Assembly (NCBI RefSeq): GCF_008386585.1
Contig: NZ_VUOB01000028.1
Coordinates: forward strand, 62,001-126,000
Source: Solihabitans fulvus
GTDB taxonomy: Bacteria; Actinomycetota; Actinomycetes; Mycobacteriales; Pseudonocardiaceae
DNA length: 64,000 nucleotides
Reading direction: 5' to 3'
Part shown: in pieces, positions 51,133-58,210 of the stretch
Layout of the letters: the number at the start of each line of letters is the position of its first letter
How positions within the stretch are numbered: the first letter of the stretch is position 1
Notes under the pieces: model-generated
What the model saw: only the letters and a program-made list of their open reading frames with translations
Database searches by the model: none
What the model was told of the DNA's origin: nothing
Program-made: the position numbers and the translations under genes

Positions 51133-52569
51133 TTACTCCGCGCGGATCGGCTCGCCGCGCGGCACGGTCAGGGTGAACACGGCCCCATCGGAGTTGGCGA
51201 CCGACAGCCTGCCGCCGTGCAGCAGGGCGTTCTCGTGGGCGATGGCGAGGCCGAGGCCGCTGCCCTCCGTCTGGCCGCGGGCGCGGTCGCCCCGCACAAA
51301 CCGGTCGAACACGACCGGCGCCAGGTCGGGCGCCAGGCCGGGGCCGGAGTCGGCGACCACGACGGCGACCTCGCCCGCCGCGCTGCCGTCGATCGTCACG
51401 GTGACCGGCGGGGCGCCGTGCCGGACGGCGTTGGTGACCAGGTTCCGCACGATCGTGTGCAGCCGCCGGGGATCCGCGAGCACGGTGCCGTCGCCGACGA
51501 GCCGGACCGCGATCCCCGTGTCCGGCGCGGCCAGCCGGACGGCGTCGTCGACAAGTGCCGCCAGGTCAACGGTTTCGAGCCGAAGCTCGGCCGCGCCCGC
51601 GTCGAACCGCGACATCTCCAGCAGGTCCTCGACCAGGGCGCTCAGCCGCCTCGCCTGACCGCCGACCAGCTCAGCCGAACGAGCCCGGACGGCGGTGTCG
51701 GGGCTGTGCAGTCCCTGCGTGGCGGCGATCATCGCGGCCAGCGGCGTGCGCAGGTCGTGCGCGACGTCCGCGACGAACCGCCGCTGCTGCTGGTCCTTGC
51801 GGCGCAACTGGTCGATCGACTCGCCGAGCCGCTGCGCCATCGCGTTGAACGAGCCGGCGAGGTCCGCGAGTTCGTCGCGGCCGCGCACCGGGAGCCGGGT
51901 ATCCAGCGCGCCGCCGCCGAGCCGCCGAGCCGCCGTGGCCGCGAGGCGCACCCGGCGCTGGATGCGCCTGGCGGCGAGGATGCCGACCGCGGCGCCGAGC
52001 AGGGTCACCGCCGCGGCCGCCGCGGCGAGCCGGTTACGCAGGGCGGCCAGTTCGCCGTCGATGCGGGCCGTGCTGTAGAACTCCGCGAGCAGCACGTCCG
52101 GCTCGACCAGCCCGACGATCACCAGTTGCGCGCCGTCGTGGGTGTCCACGGTGTAGCTCACCGACCCCAACGGCACGCCGCGCCTGGCCACGTCCAGCTC
52201 GGCCACCGGGAGCTGACCGCGCTCCGCTCCGCCGGTGCCGGCGGCCGCCGTGTACATGCCGTCCACGACCGTGGCAGGCTTGTCCGACCACCCGGCGAAG
52301 TCGATGACGGCCCAGGTGAGGCCGAGCCTGCCGTGCATGTAGGAGGCCACGCCCTGCACCACCGACCCGCGCGAGCTCGACTGGACGAGGAACTGGTGTG
52401 CCTGCTGCTTGTCCGAGTCGAACGACGCCTGGGCGGAGGCGGTGAACCGGCTCCTGGCGGCGCCCGCCTGAAGGTTGTACGCGATGACCACCATCGCCGC
52501 GGTCGTCACGGTCGTGACGAGCACGATGGTCAGGACGATGCTGGCCCGGAGGCCGAGCTGGGGTCTCAC
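51133..52569 (-). CDS. Sensor histidine kinase (HisKA, MtrB/CseC-like)
   Basis: A 478-aa kinase with a first transmembrane helix near residues 8-30, a sensor domain outside the cell (about 31-185), a second helix (about 186-208) and a HAMP linker (ARRLGGGALDTRLPVRGRDE). The HisKA H-box is FVADVAHDLRTPLAAM, and HATPase has NLVTNAVRHG, VADSGPGLAP and GSGLGLAIAHENALLHGG. It is coupled to the OmpR-type regulator by a 4-bp overlap. GTG 52569 is chosen at that overlap. Relatives sense cell-wall stress; the adjacent cell-wall genes fit. Confidence 0.92.
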   Translation of the reverse strand: MRPQLGLRASIVLTIVLVTTVTTAAMVVIAYNLQAGAARSRFTASAQASFDSDKQQAHQFLVQSSSRGSVVQGVASYMHGRLGLTWAVIDFAGWSDKPATVVDGMYTAAAGTGGAERGQLPVAELDVARRGVPLGSVSYTVDTHDGAQLVIVGLVEPDVLLAEFYSTARIDGELAALRNRLAAAAAAVTLLGAAVGILAARRIQRRVRLAATAARRLGGGALDTRLPVRGRDELADLAGSFNAMAQRLGESIDQLRRKDQQQRRFVADVAHDLRTPLAAMIAATQGLHSPDTAVRARSAELVGGQARRLSALVEDLLEMSRFDAGAAELRLETVDLAALVDDAVRLAAPDTGIAVRLVGDGTVLADPRRLHTIVRNLVTNAVRHGAPPVTVTIDGSAAGEVAVVVADSGPGLAPDLAPVVFDRFVRGDRARGQTEGSGLGLAIAHENALLHGGRLSVANSDGAVFTLTVPRGEPIRAE

Positions 52570-53255
52570 GGTTTGACCAGGCGGTAGCCGAGTCCCCGAA
52601 CGGTGCGCAACAGGGTGGGATTGGCCGGTTCCGGCTCGATCTTCGCGCGCAGCCTGGCCACCGCTGCGTCCACCAGCCTGGAGTCGCCCGCGTATCCGTA
52701 GTCCCACACCCGCTTGAGCAGGACCTGCCGGCTGAGCACCTGGCCGGCGTGCTCGGCGAACTCGACCAGCAGGCGCAGTTCCGTCGAGGTGAGGTTCAGC
52801 TCGTCCCCTGCCCTGGTCACCACCATCGCGTCCGCGTCGAGCTCAAGGTCGCCGATGGTGTGCACGCGCTGCCTCGGCGGCTGGGCCGGCACGGCCCTGC
52901 GCAGGATCGTCTTCACCCGCGCGTCCAGCACCCTTGGCTCGGCCGGTTTCACCACGTAGTCGTCCGCGCCGCACTCCAGGCCGACCACCACGTCCACCGC
53001 GTCGCCCCTGGCGGTCAGCAGGATCACCGGGACGGTGTCGCGCGCCCGGATGCGCCGACACACCTCGAACCCGTCGATGCCGGGCAGCATCACGTCCAGC
53101 AGCACCAGGTCGGTCGGGGTGCGCCGGTCGAACAGCGCCTCGAGGGCCTGCTCACCGGATCCGGCCACGTCGACCTCGTGACCGAGTCCGCGCAGCGCGA
53201 GCGACAGTGCCTCGGCCAGCGTCGAATCGTCCTCGACGAGTAGCAACCGCGGCAC
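52566..53255 (-). CDS. OmpR-family response regulator (MtrA/CseB-like)
   Basis: A 229-aa regulator. The receiver domain is VPRLLLVEDDSTLAEALSLA with phosphoacceptor Asp54 in LVLLDVMLPGIDG and Lys in YVVKPAEP. The winged-helix effector domain is ELNLTSTELRLLVEFAEHAG, VWDYGYAGDSRLVDAAVARL and TVRGLGYRLVKP. The sequence is closer to CseB/MtrA cell-envelope regulators than to Streptomyces VanR. GTG 53255 has AAGGAG 8 bp upstream. It probably controls the cell-wall genes around it, whose promoters carry 11-bp repeats. Its own upstream gap (53256-53308) contains GTCACGGACAG, so autoregulation is possible. Confidence 0.92.
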   Translation of the reverse strand: MPRLLLVEDDSTLAEALSLALRGLGHEVDVAGSGEQALEALFDRRTPTDLVLLDVMLPGIDGFEVCRRIRARDTVPVILLTARGDAVDVVVGLECGADDYVVKPAEPRVLDARVKTILRRAVPAQPPRQRVHTIGDLELDADAMVVTRAGDELNLTSTELRLLVEFAEHAGQVLSRQVLLKRVWDYGYAGDSRLVDAAVARLRAKIEPEPANPTLLRTVRGLGYRLVKP

Positions 53256-53308
53256 GGTGGGGCTCCTTGTCAACGTCACGGACAGTACGGCGAACGGTAC
53301 ACAGGTCA

Positions 53309-53872
53309 CTAGGCCGAACGCCGTACCGACCCGAATCCCGGGTGCGGCAACCGCGCTGGCGCCAGGCCGCCCGCCTCCGGCAGGAACTCGAAGTGCCACC
53401 ACTCGTTGTCGTAGACACGGTAGAGGTCGAAGCGGTTGCCATGCCGTTCGAGCCAGCGCGCGCCCTGGACCGGGCGGACGTCCATGGCCGTGCCCCGCAC
53501 ATGGCTGGACTCGTTCGGCGGCAACACCCTGCGCCGCGCCGCCTCCGGCGAGCCCGTCCTGCGGACCTCGACGGCGAACAGCTGGTGCTGCGTCGCCGCG
53601 TCGCGATGGCCCGAGGTCAGCCCGATCAGTTCGCCGTGCCGCCACAGCGCCTCCGTGCGCGCCGAGGTGAACGCGGCCCGCGTCGCCTCGGTGAGCCCGG
53701 CGAGGTTCTCGGCGGGGAACCGCACGGCCAGCGCCCACTGGCAGGCCGTGTGGCGGGCACGACCGGGGGCGCGCACGGCGGCCGCTGGCAGCAGGCACAG
53801 CGCCAGAAGTCGGGCGGCGATCCGCATGACGTGGTCGCGCAACCGGTCCGGAACGACGTCAGGTGAGGTCAT
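53309..53872 (-). CDS. M15-family D,D-carboxypeptidase (VanY-like)
   Basis: A 187-aa zinc peptidase of the VanY/DacB M15 family. Zinc-binding motifs are visible: SSHVRGTAMDVRP (SxHxxGxAxD) and DNEWWHFEF (ExxWH, catalytic Glu and third ligand His). An N-terminal hydrophobic segment (MRIAARLLALCLLPAAAVRA) at residues 16-35 looks like a signal or anchor. It would trim the terminal D-residue from peptidoglycan precursors or nascent wall. ATG 53872 is used, with GAGG close upstream; ATG 53827 would start right at the signal peptide. It is transcribed separately from the regulators and has its own phased repeats upstream. Confidence 0.85.
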   Translation of the reverse strand: MTSPDVVPDRLRDHVMRIAARLLALCLLPAAAVRAPGRARHTACQWALAVRFPAENLAGLTEATRAAFTSARTEALWRHGELIGLTSGHRDAATQHQLFAVEVRRTGSPEAARRRVLPPNESSHVRGTAMDVRPVQGARWLERHGNRFDLYRVYDNEWWHFEFLPEAGGLAPARLPHPGFGSVRRSA

Positions 53873-53918
53873 GACCTCACGATCGGCGGCGACTGTGCCG
53901 CGGGGTCCGTGGGACGAC

Positions 53919-53950
53919 GACAGCGCCGTGACCGAATGTCACAGTTGCGC
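53919..53950. promoter_or_regulatory. Phased repeats upstream of the VanY-like gene
   Basis: GACAGCGCCG at 53919 and GTGAC at 53928 are followed by GTCACAGTTGC at 53938, in 10-11-bp register. GACAGCGCYG and GTGACSRAA also occur upstream of alr-ddl, there separated by one extra 11-bp unit. A shared site for the OmpR-type regulator is likely. Confidence 0.45.
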
Positions 53951-54005
53951 ACGGGCCCGGGCGCTCCCAACGCCGGCGGGACAACCCCAAGCTCCGCCTA
54001 CCCGG

Positions 54006-54851
54006 TCACCACCTCGGCACCTGACCGGCGGCGGTCGCGTACGCCGGCAGCACCCCGTTGGGGCAGCACAGTTCCCCGGAGAACACCCGCACCGCCTCGC
54101 CGGCCAGCCACACGTCACGGTGGCCGTCCGTCGGGTCGCCGAGGTCGACCGACAGCGAGCCGGCCGACCGGTTGGACACCAGCACCCGCCGGCCGGCCAG
54201 CAGGCCAAGCCGGCTGGCGACCACGGCCGCGCTGACCGCGCCGCTGCCGCTGGACAGCGTCTCGCCCTCCACCCCGTGCTCGAACGTCCGCACCCGCAGC
54301 TCCGAGCCGCCCTGGGGCGTCACGAAGTTCACGTTCACGGGGAGGTGCGCCAGCGGCGCGTGGCGGCGCACGGCTGGACCGAGCACGGCGACGTCACAAC
54401 TGTCCACATCGGACACCATCGCCACCGCGTCCTCGTTCGGCGTCGGCACGTAGTACACGGCGAGGCCGTCGACCTCGTAGGGGCCCTGCGGCCGGGGCAC
54501 GGCGCCGACCCGCACGGACACCTCGTCGCCGGCGCACTCGGCCGCGTGCTCCCGCCCGTTCATCACCAGCGTCGCGGACCGTTGGCCGTAGCGGTGCCGG
54601 ATCTCCCGCGCCGCGCACCGCAACGCGTTCACCGACATCTCGCTCGGCGTGCCGTCCGGGTTGAGGCTGTCGACCGCGAACCGCCCCTGCTGGTGATGGG
54701 TGAGCACGACCAGCCCGTCCGCGCCGACCCCCAAGTGCGGTTGGCACGCCCAGCGCGCCAACGCCGGCCAGTCGTGAAAACTCTGGTCCGCGGTGTTCAC
54801 CACGATGTAGTCGTTGCCGGTGCCGTGCACCTTGCTGAACCGGATGTCCAT
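54006..54851 (-). CDS. Diaminopimelate-epimerase-fold protein with Ser in place of both catalytic Cys
   Basis: A 281-aa DapF-family protein. The start MDIRFSKVHGTGNDYIVV is canonical. The first active-site loop reads SEMSVNALRC where DapF has CGNGxRC, so Ser73 replaces the catalytic Cys73. The second loop reads EGETLSSGSGAV where DapF has ETxACGSGA, so Ser201 replaces the second Cys. Ordinary cysteine-based two-base racemisation is therefore impossible as written; the protein may be a dehydratase, an isomerase using Ser, or a binding protein. DapF homologues act outside lysine synthesis in natural-product pathways (DcsC of D-cycloserine). It lies 3 bp after the NRPS-like gene and is clearly co-transcribed. 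Confidence 0.85.
   Translation of the reverse strand: MDIRFSKVHGTGNDYIVVNTADQSFHDWPALARWACQPHLGVGADGLVVLTHHQQGRFAVDSLNPDGTPSEMSVNALRCAAREIRHRYGQRSATLVMNGREHAAECAGDEVSVRVGAVPRPQGPYEVDGLAVYYVPTPNEDAVAMVSDVDSCDVAVLGPAVRRHAPLAHLPVNVNFVTPQGGSELRVRTFEHGVEGETLSSGSGAVSAAVVASRLGLLAGRRVLVSNRSAGSLSVDLGDPTDGHRDVWLAGEAVRVFSGELCCPNGVLPAYATAAGQVPRW
54402..54414. repeat. Intragenic near-palindrome GTCCACATCGGAC
   Basis: One-mismatch copy of the GTCCA-N3-TGGAC dyad inside the DapF-fold gene. Confidence 0.35.
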
Positions 54852-54854
54852 CGG

Positions 54855-57800
54855 TCACCGACCAACGGGCGCGCCGGCCGGCGCCCATCGCTGGTCCCGC
54901 GCGGCATGGTGGTCCGCATAGCGCGACAGGGCGGCGTCGGCGCGGTCGAGCGGCGGCAGGCCGGCCCGCCGGGCGAGCGCGTCGGCGCGGTCGGTCTCGA
55001 ACTGCGCCGCCGTGCCCTGGAACAGCTCGGCGACGCGCGCCGCGACATCGGGACCGTCGGCCGGCGGGATCACCGCGAGCGCGCTGCGCAGCGGGGCGTC
55101 GTCCGGCCGGTCGGCCGCGACGCCGCGCAGCACGTGCCAGAACTCGGTGTAGTCCAGCCGACGCAGGTCGAACCGCGTCGCGAAGGCCCCGAGGACGTCG
55201 TCGAGCGCGACCGGTCGCGGTGCCAGCACGTGGAAGTGGCCGGTCGCGGCCGAGGCGAGGCCAGCGACCACCAGCCTGCCGACCCGGTCCACCGGCGTGT
55301 AGTCGGTGACGCTGCCGCTGGAGAAGACCGCGCCGACGCTCAGGCACGCGTGCACCAGCAGCTCCACGAGGCTGCGCGGATTGGGCACGCCGGTCGCCGA
55401 GTGCGGCATGACCTCGCCGAGCCGGTACACGGCCACCGGGATGCCGCGCTCCGCCGCGGTCTGGAGCAGCCGCTCGGCCACCCATTTGGACTGGCTGTAG
55501 CCGTCCGCAGGCGCGGTGTCGGCCGGCACCGGGCCCTCGGGGAACCGGCCGGCGCGGCCGTCGGCGACGACGACACCGAGCGTCGACACGAAGTGCACCG
55601 GCTTGGTCCGCGCCTCGGCGGCCAGCCGCAGGACGTTCAGCGTGCCCGTGACGTTGGCCAAGCGGTGCGCGCCGTAGCCGAGCAGCAGGTTCACCAGCGC
55701 GCCGTTGTGCACGACCGCGCCGACCCGCTCGGTCAGCTCGCCGTAGGTGTCTCCGGACAGGCCGAGCCGGACGGCGCGCAGGTCGCCGGGCACCGCGACG
55801 ATCCGGTCGGCCACGGCGTCGTCCCAGAGCCGGTAGGCCCGCAGGGTGGTGGCGAGCCGGCGTTCGGCCTCGGCCGCGTCTGCCGCCCGCACCACGCAGT
55901 GCACCGTCGCGTCGGTGCCGGCGAGCAGGTCGGACACCAGCTGCGCGCCGACGAACCCGGTCGCGCCGGTCAGCAGCACATCGTCCACTGTGGACGACGC
56001 GAGCGGCCGGTCTCCGGTGATGTCCTCCGGCAGCAGGACATCCGCCGAGGGCTCCTCCGGCGTGCGCGCGCGAACGGCGGCCACCGGCGCGCCGGCGACC
56101 AGCTGGGCCTGCTGCTCGATGGTCGGCACGGTCACCACGTCCCGCACGGTGATCCGCACGCCGAAGTGGTCGGACAGGGCCAGCGCCAGTCGTTGCGCGC
56201 TGAGCGAGTCGCCGCCGTGCTCGAAGAAGTCCGCCGAGGTGTGCGGGATCGGCTCGGCCAGCAGCCGCCGCCAGATCGTGTGGATCACCTGCCGTACGTC
56301 GCCGGACTGCTCGGTGTCCTCCGCTTCGGCCGAGCGGTCGGCCAGCTTGGCGAGCCGACGCCGGTCCGTCTTTCCCGTTGGGGTCAACGGCATCGCGTCG
56401 AGCAGCACGAACTGCTTGGGCACCAGGTAGGGCGGCAGCGCGTCGCGGGCGTGCCGCCGCAGCGCCGCGACGTCGGGATCGTCGCGGTGGGTCAGGAACG
56501 CCACCAGCCTTGCGGCGCCGTCCGTCCCGCTCAACACCACCTTCGCGTCGAGCACCTGCGGGTGCGACAGCAGCGCGGACTCGATCTCGGACAGCTCGAC
56601 CCTGACCCCGCCGACCTTGACCTGGTTGTCCCGCCGCCCAACGAAGCCGAGCAGCCCGTCCGGCCGCACGTACCCGATGTCGCCGGTCCGATACAGCTGC
56701 GGCCCAGGAATCTCGTCGAACGGGTTGGGCACGAACGCGGCGGCCGTCTTGTCCGGGTCGTTCAGATAGCCGAGGCCGAGGCAGTCGCCGCCGATGTGGA
56801 TCTCGCCGTGCACCCCTGGCGGCACGAGTTCGCGGTTCTCGTCCAGCACCACGGCGTAGGTGTTGTCGATGGGTCGGCCGATCGGGATCGACTCGGCGTC
56901 GGCGTCGGTCACCTCGTGGAAGACCGACCCGATGGACGCCTCGGTCGGCCCGTAGGTGTTGGTGATCCGCACCTGCGGCAGCAGCCGGCGAAACCGTTGC
57001 ACGGCCCCGGTGTTGATCTCCTCGCCGCCGATCAGCAGGCGGCGCAGCGACCTCAGCTCGCCGGCCAGTTCCGGCGTCGCGTCCAGCATCTCCACCAGGG
57101 TGTTGAAGATCGACGGCACGAAGTCGGTCATGGTCACGCCGTGCCGCTTGATCAGGGCGGTGGTCGCGGCCAGGTCGAGGATGCCGGCGCGGTCCGGGAT
57201 GACCACCTGGCTGCCGGTGGTCAGCGGCCACAGCAGCTGCCACAGCGAGGAGTCGAAGGCCGGCCTGCTGTTCTGGAGCACCACCTCGTCGGTCCGGTCG
57301 CTGAACGCGCGGGTCATGTAGCCGAACCGGTTGAGCAGGCCACGATGGATGTTCAGGGTGCACTTGGGCAGCCCGGTCGACCCCGAGGTGTAGAAGCCGT
57401 AGATGAGGTCGTCCATGCCTGCCGGCGACCCGTGGTCGTCGGAGTCGCGCTCGGCAAGGTCGTCGACGTCGACCGACAGCGTCGCGGGCCAACCGGGGCG
57501 CGGTTCGGTGGCCGGCGAGCACACCAACACCGTCGGTCGGAGGGTCTCGATCATCCGGTCCAGCCGGTCGCCCGGCCACAGGTCGTCGAACGGCACGAAC
57601 GGCGCGGCGAGCTTCATCGCCGCCAGCATCGACAGCGGCAGCTCGAACCCGTTGCGCAGCAACAGCGGCACGAGGTCGCCCCGGCCGACACCCGCCTCGC
57701 GCAGCCGCCCGGCCAGCGTGTTGGCCAGCCGGTTCAGCCTGCCGTAGGTCAGGGTGCGGTCGCCGAAGGTCACCGCTGGGGCGTCCGGCTGCCGTCTCGC

Positions 57801-57908
57801 CCTGTCCTCGAAGAGTTGGAGAACCGTGCGATCCTGTGGGTAGAACACCCTTCTGCCGTTGAACTCTCCGAGCAAACGGCTGCGCAGCTCCGACGCGACC
57901 GGTGCCAT
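54855..57908 (-). CDS. NRPS-like A-T-R protein (amino acid reductase)
   Basis: A 1017-aa single module. The adenylation domain (about 25-530) has A3 YTSGSTGLPK, A5 NTYGPTEAS, A7 YRTGD, A8 GRRDNQVKVGGVRVEL and A10 PLTPTGKTDRR. The carrier domain has FFEHGGDSLSAQRL (phosphopantetheine Ser). The reductase domain (about 640-1000) has VLLTGATGFVGAQLV for NADPH and the YSQSKWVAERLL Tyr/Lys pair. There is no condensation domain, so one amino acid is activated and released as aldehyde or alcohol, as in Lys2-type reductases. Specificity residues read D-S-W-D-L-G-T-I-G-K; acidic 278 resembles codes for basic residues (inference). ATG 57908 follows AAGGGGGAG. Confidence 0.9.
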   Translation of the reverse strand: MAPVASELRSRLLGEFNGRRVFYPQDRTVLQLFEDRARRQPDAPAVTFGDRTLTYGRLNRLANTLAGRLREAGVGRGDLVPLLLRNGFELPLSMLAAMKLAAPFVPFDDLWPGDRLDRMIETLRPTVLVCSPATEPRPGWPATLSVDVDDLAERDSDDHGSPAGMDDLIYGFYTSGSTGLPKCTLNIHRGLLNRFGYMTRAFSDRTDEVVLQNSRPAFDSSLWQLLWPLTTGSQVVIPDRAGILDLAATTALIKRHGVTMTDFVPSIFNTLVEMLDATPELAGELRSLRRLLIGGEEINTGAVQRFRRLLPQVRITNTYGPTEASIGSVFHEVTDADAESIPIGRPIDNTYAVVLDENRELVPPGVHGEIHIGGDCLGLGYLNDPDKTAAAFVPNPFDEIPGPQLYRTGDIGYVRPDGLLGFVGRRDNQVKVGGVRVELSEIESALLSHPQVLDAKVVLSGTDGAARLVAFLTHRDDPDVAALRRHARDALPPYLVPKQFVLLDAMPLTPTGKTDRRRLAKLADRSAEAEDTEQSGDVRQVIHTIWRRLLAEPIPHTSADFFEHGGDSLSAQRLALALSDHFGVRITVRDVVTVPTIEQQAQLVAGAPVAAVRARTPEEPSADVLLPEDITGDRPLASSTVDDVLLTGATGFVGAQLVSDLLAGTDATVHCVVRAADAAEAERRLATTLRAYRLWDDAVADRIVAVPGDLRAVRLGLSGDTYGELTERVGAVVHNGALVNLLLGYGAHRLANVTGTLNVLRLAAEARTKPVHFVSTLGVVVADGRAGRFPEGPVPADTAPADGYSQSKWVAERLLQTAAERGIPVAVYRLGEVMPHSATGVPNPRSLVELLVHACLSVGAVFSSGSVTDYTPVDRVGRLVVAGLASAATGHFHVLAPRPVALDDVLGAFATRFDLRRLDYTEFWHVLRGVAADRPDDAPLRSALAVIPPADGPDVAARVAELFQGTAAQFETDRADALARRAGLPPLDRADAALSRYADHHAARDQRWAPAGAPVGR
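55983..55995. repeat. Intragenic palindrome GTCCACTGTGGAC
   Basis: Second exact copy of the 13-bp dyad found at 38401, here inside the NRPS-like gene at the carrier-reductase linker. It encodes Ser-Thr-Val-Asp with the rare ACA codon. Confidence 0.6.
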
Positions 57909-58210
57909 CCCGCTCCCCCTTGTTCGACTCGCCATGACTGCCCGAAACTATTGGTGGCGACCGAAAACCCACCCCAAACCCTATCGGCGGCGGACATTTG
58001 CGGCGGGTAACGCTGGAGCTAATCGTGAGTAATCACCACACTTACCCGGCCGACGAAAAAGTAAGCAGAACTCGCAGTGACCTCGCGTTCGTTGACACCG
58101 CGAACGCGTTAGATATAGCGTCCAAAACACAGATTCGGCCAGAAATCAAGCCATACGTCCAAAAATCCTCGGAGTGCGAACTACTCCGATCGCGATGAAA
58201 TGGGGGAAAC
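57909..58210. other. AT-rich divergent promoter region of the NRPS-like and ArgG-like genes (302 bp)
   Basis: Markedly lower GC than the flanks, with no credible gene inside. It separates the left-going NRPS-like operon from the right-going ArgG-like gene and contains the promoter/operator at 58085-58119. A possible dyad around TAATCGTGAGTAATCA (58020-58036) lies nearer the NRPS-like side. Confidence 0.6.
58085..58119 (+). promoter_or_regulatory. Sigma-70-like promoter with operator palindrome for the ArgG-like gene
   Basis: TTGACA at 58092-58097 and TATAGC at 58114-58119 are 16 bp apart, the best -35/-10 pair in the window. A perfect 7-bp inverted repeat, GCGTTCG (58085-58091) and CGAACGC (58101-58107), brackets the -35, so a repressor bound there would block RNA polymerase. 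Confidence 0.65.

Noticed and set aside
51133..53255. Calling the two-component system VanRS
   Set aside because: The receiver and effector sequence look closer to MtrA/CseB than to Streptomyces VanR; only the context is Van-like.
54006..54851. Housekeeping diaminopimelate epimerase for lysine and peptidoglycan
   Set aside because: Both catalytic cysteines are replaced and the gene is in an NRPS-like operon; a normal dapF is expected elsewhere.
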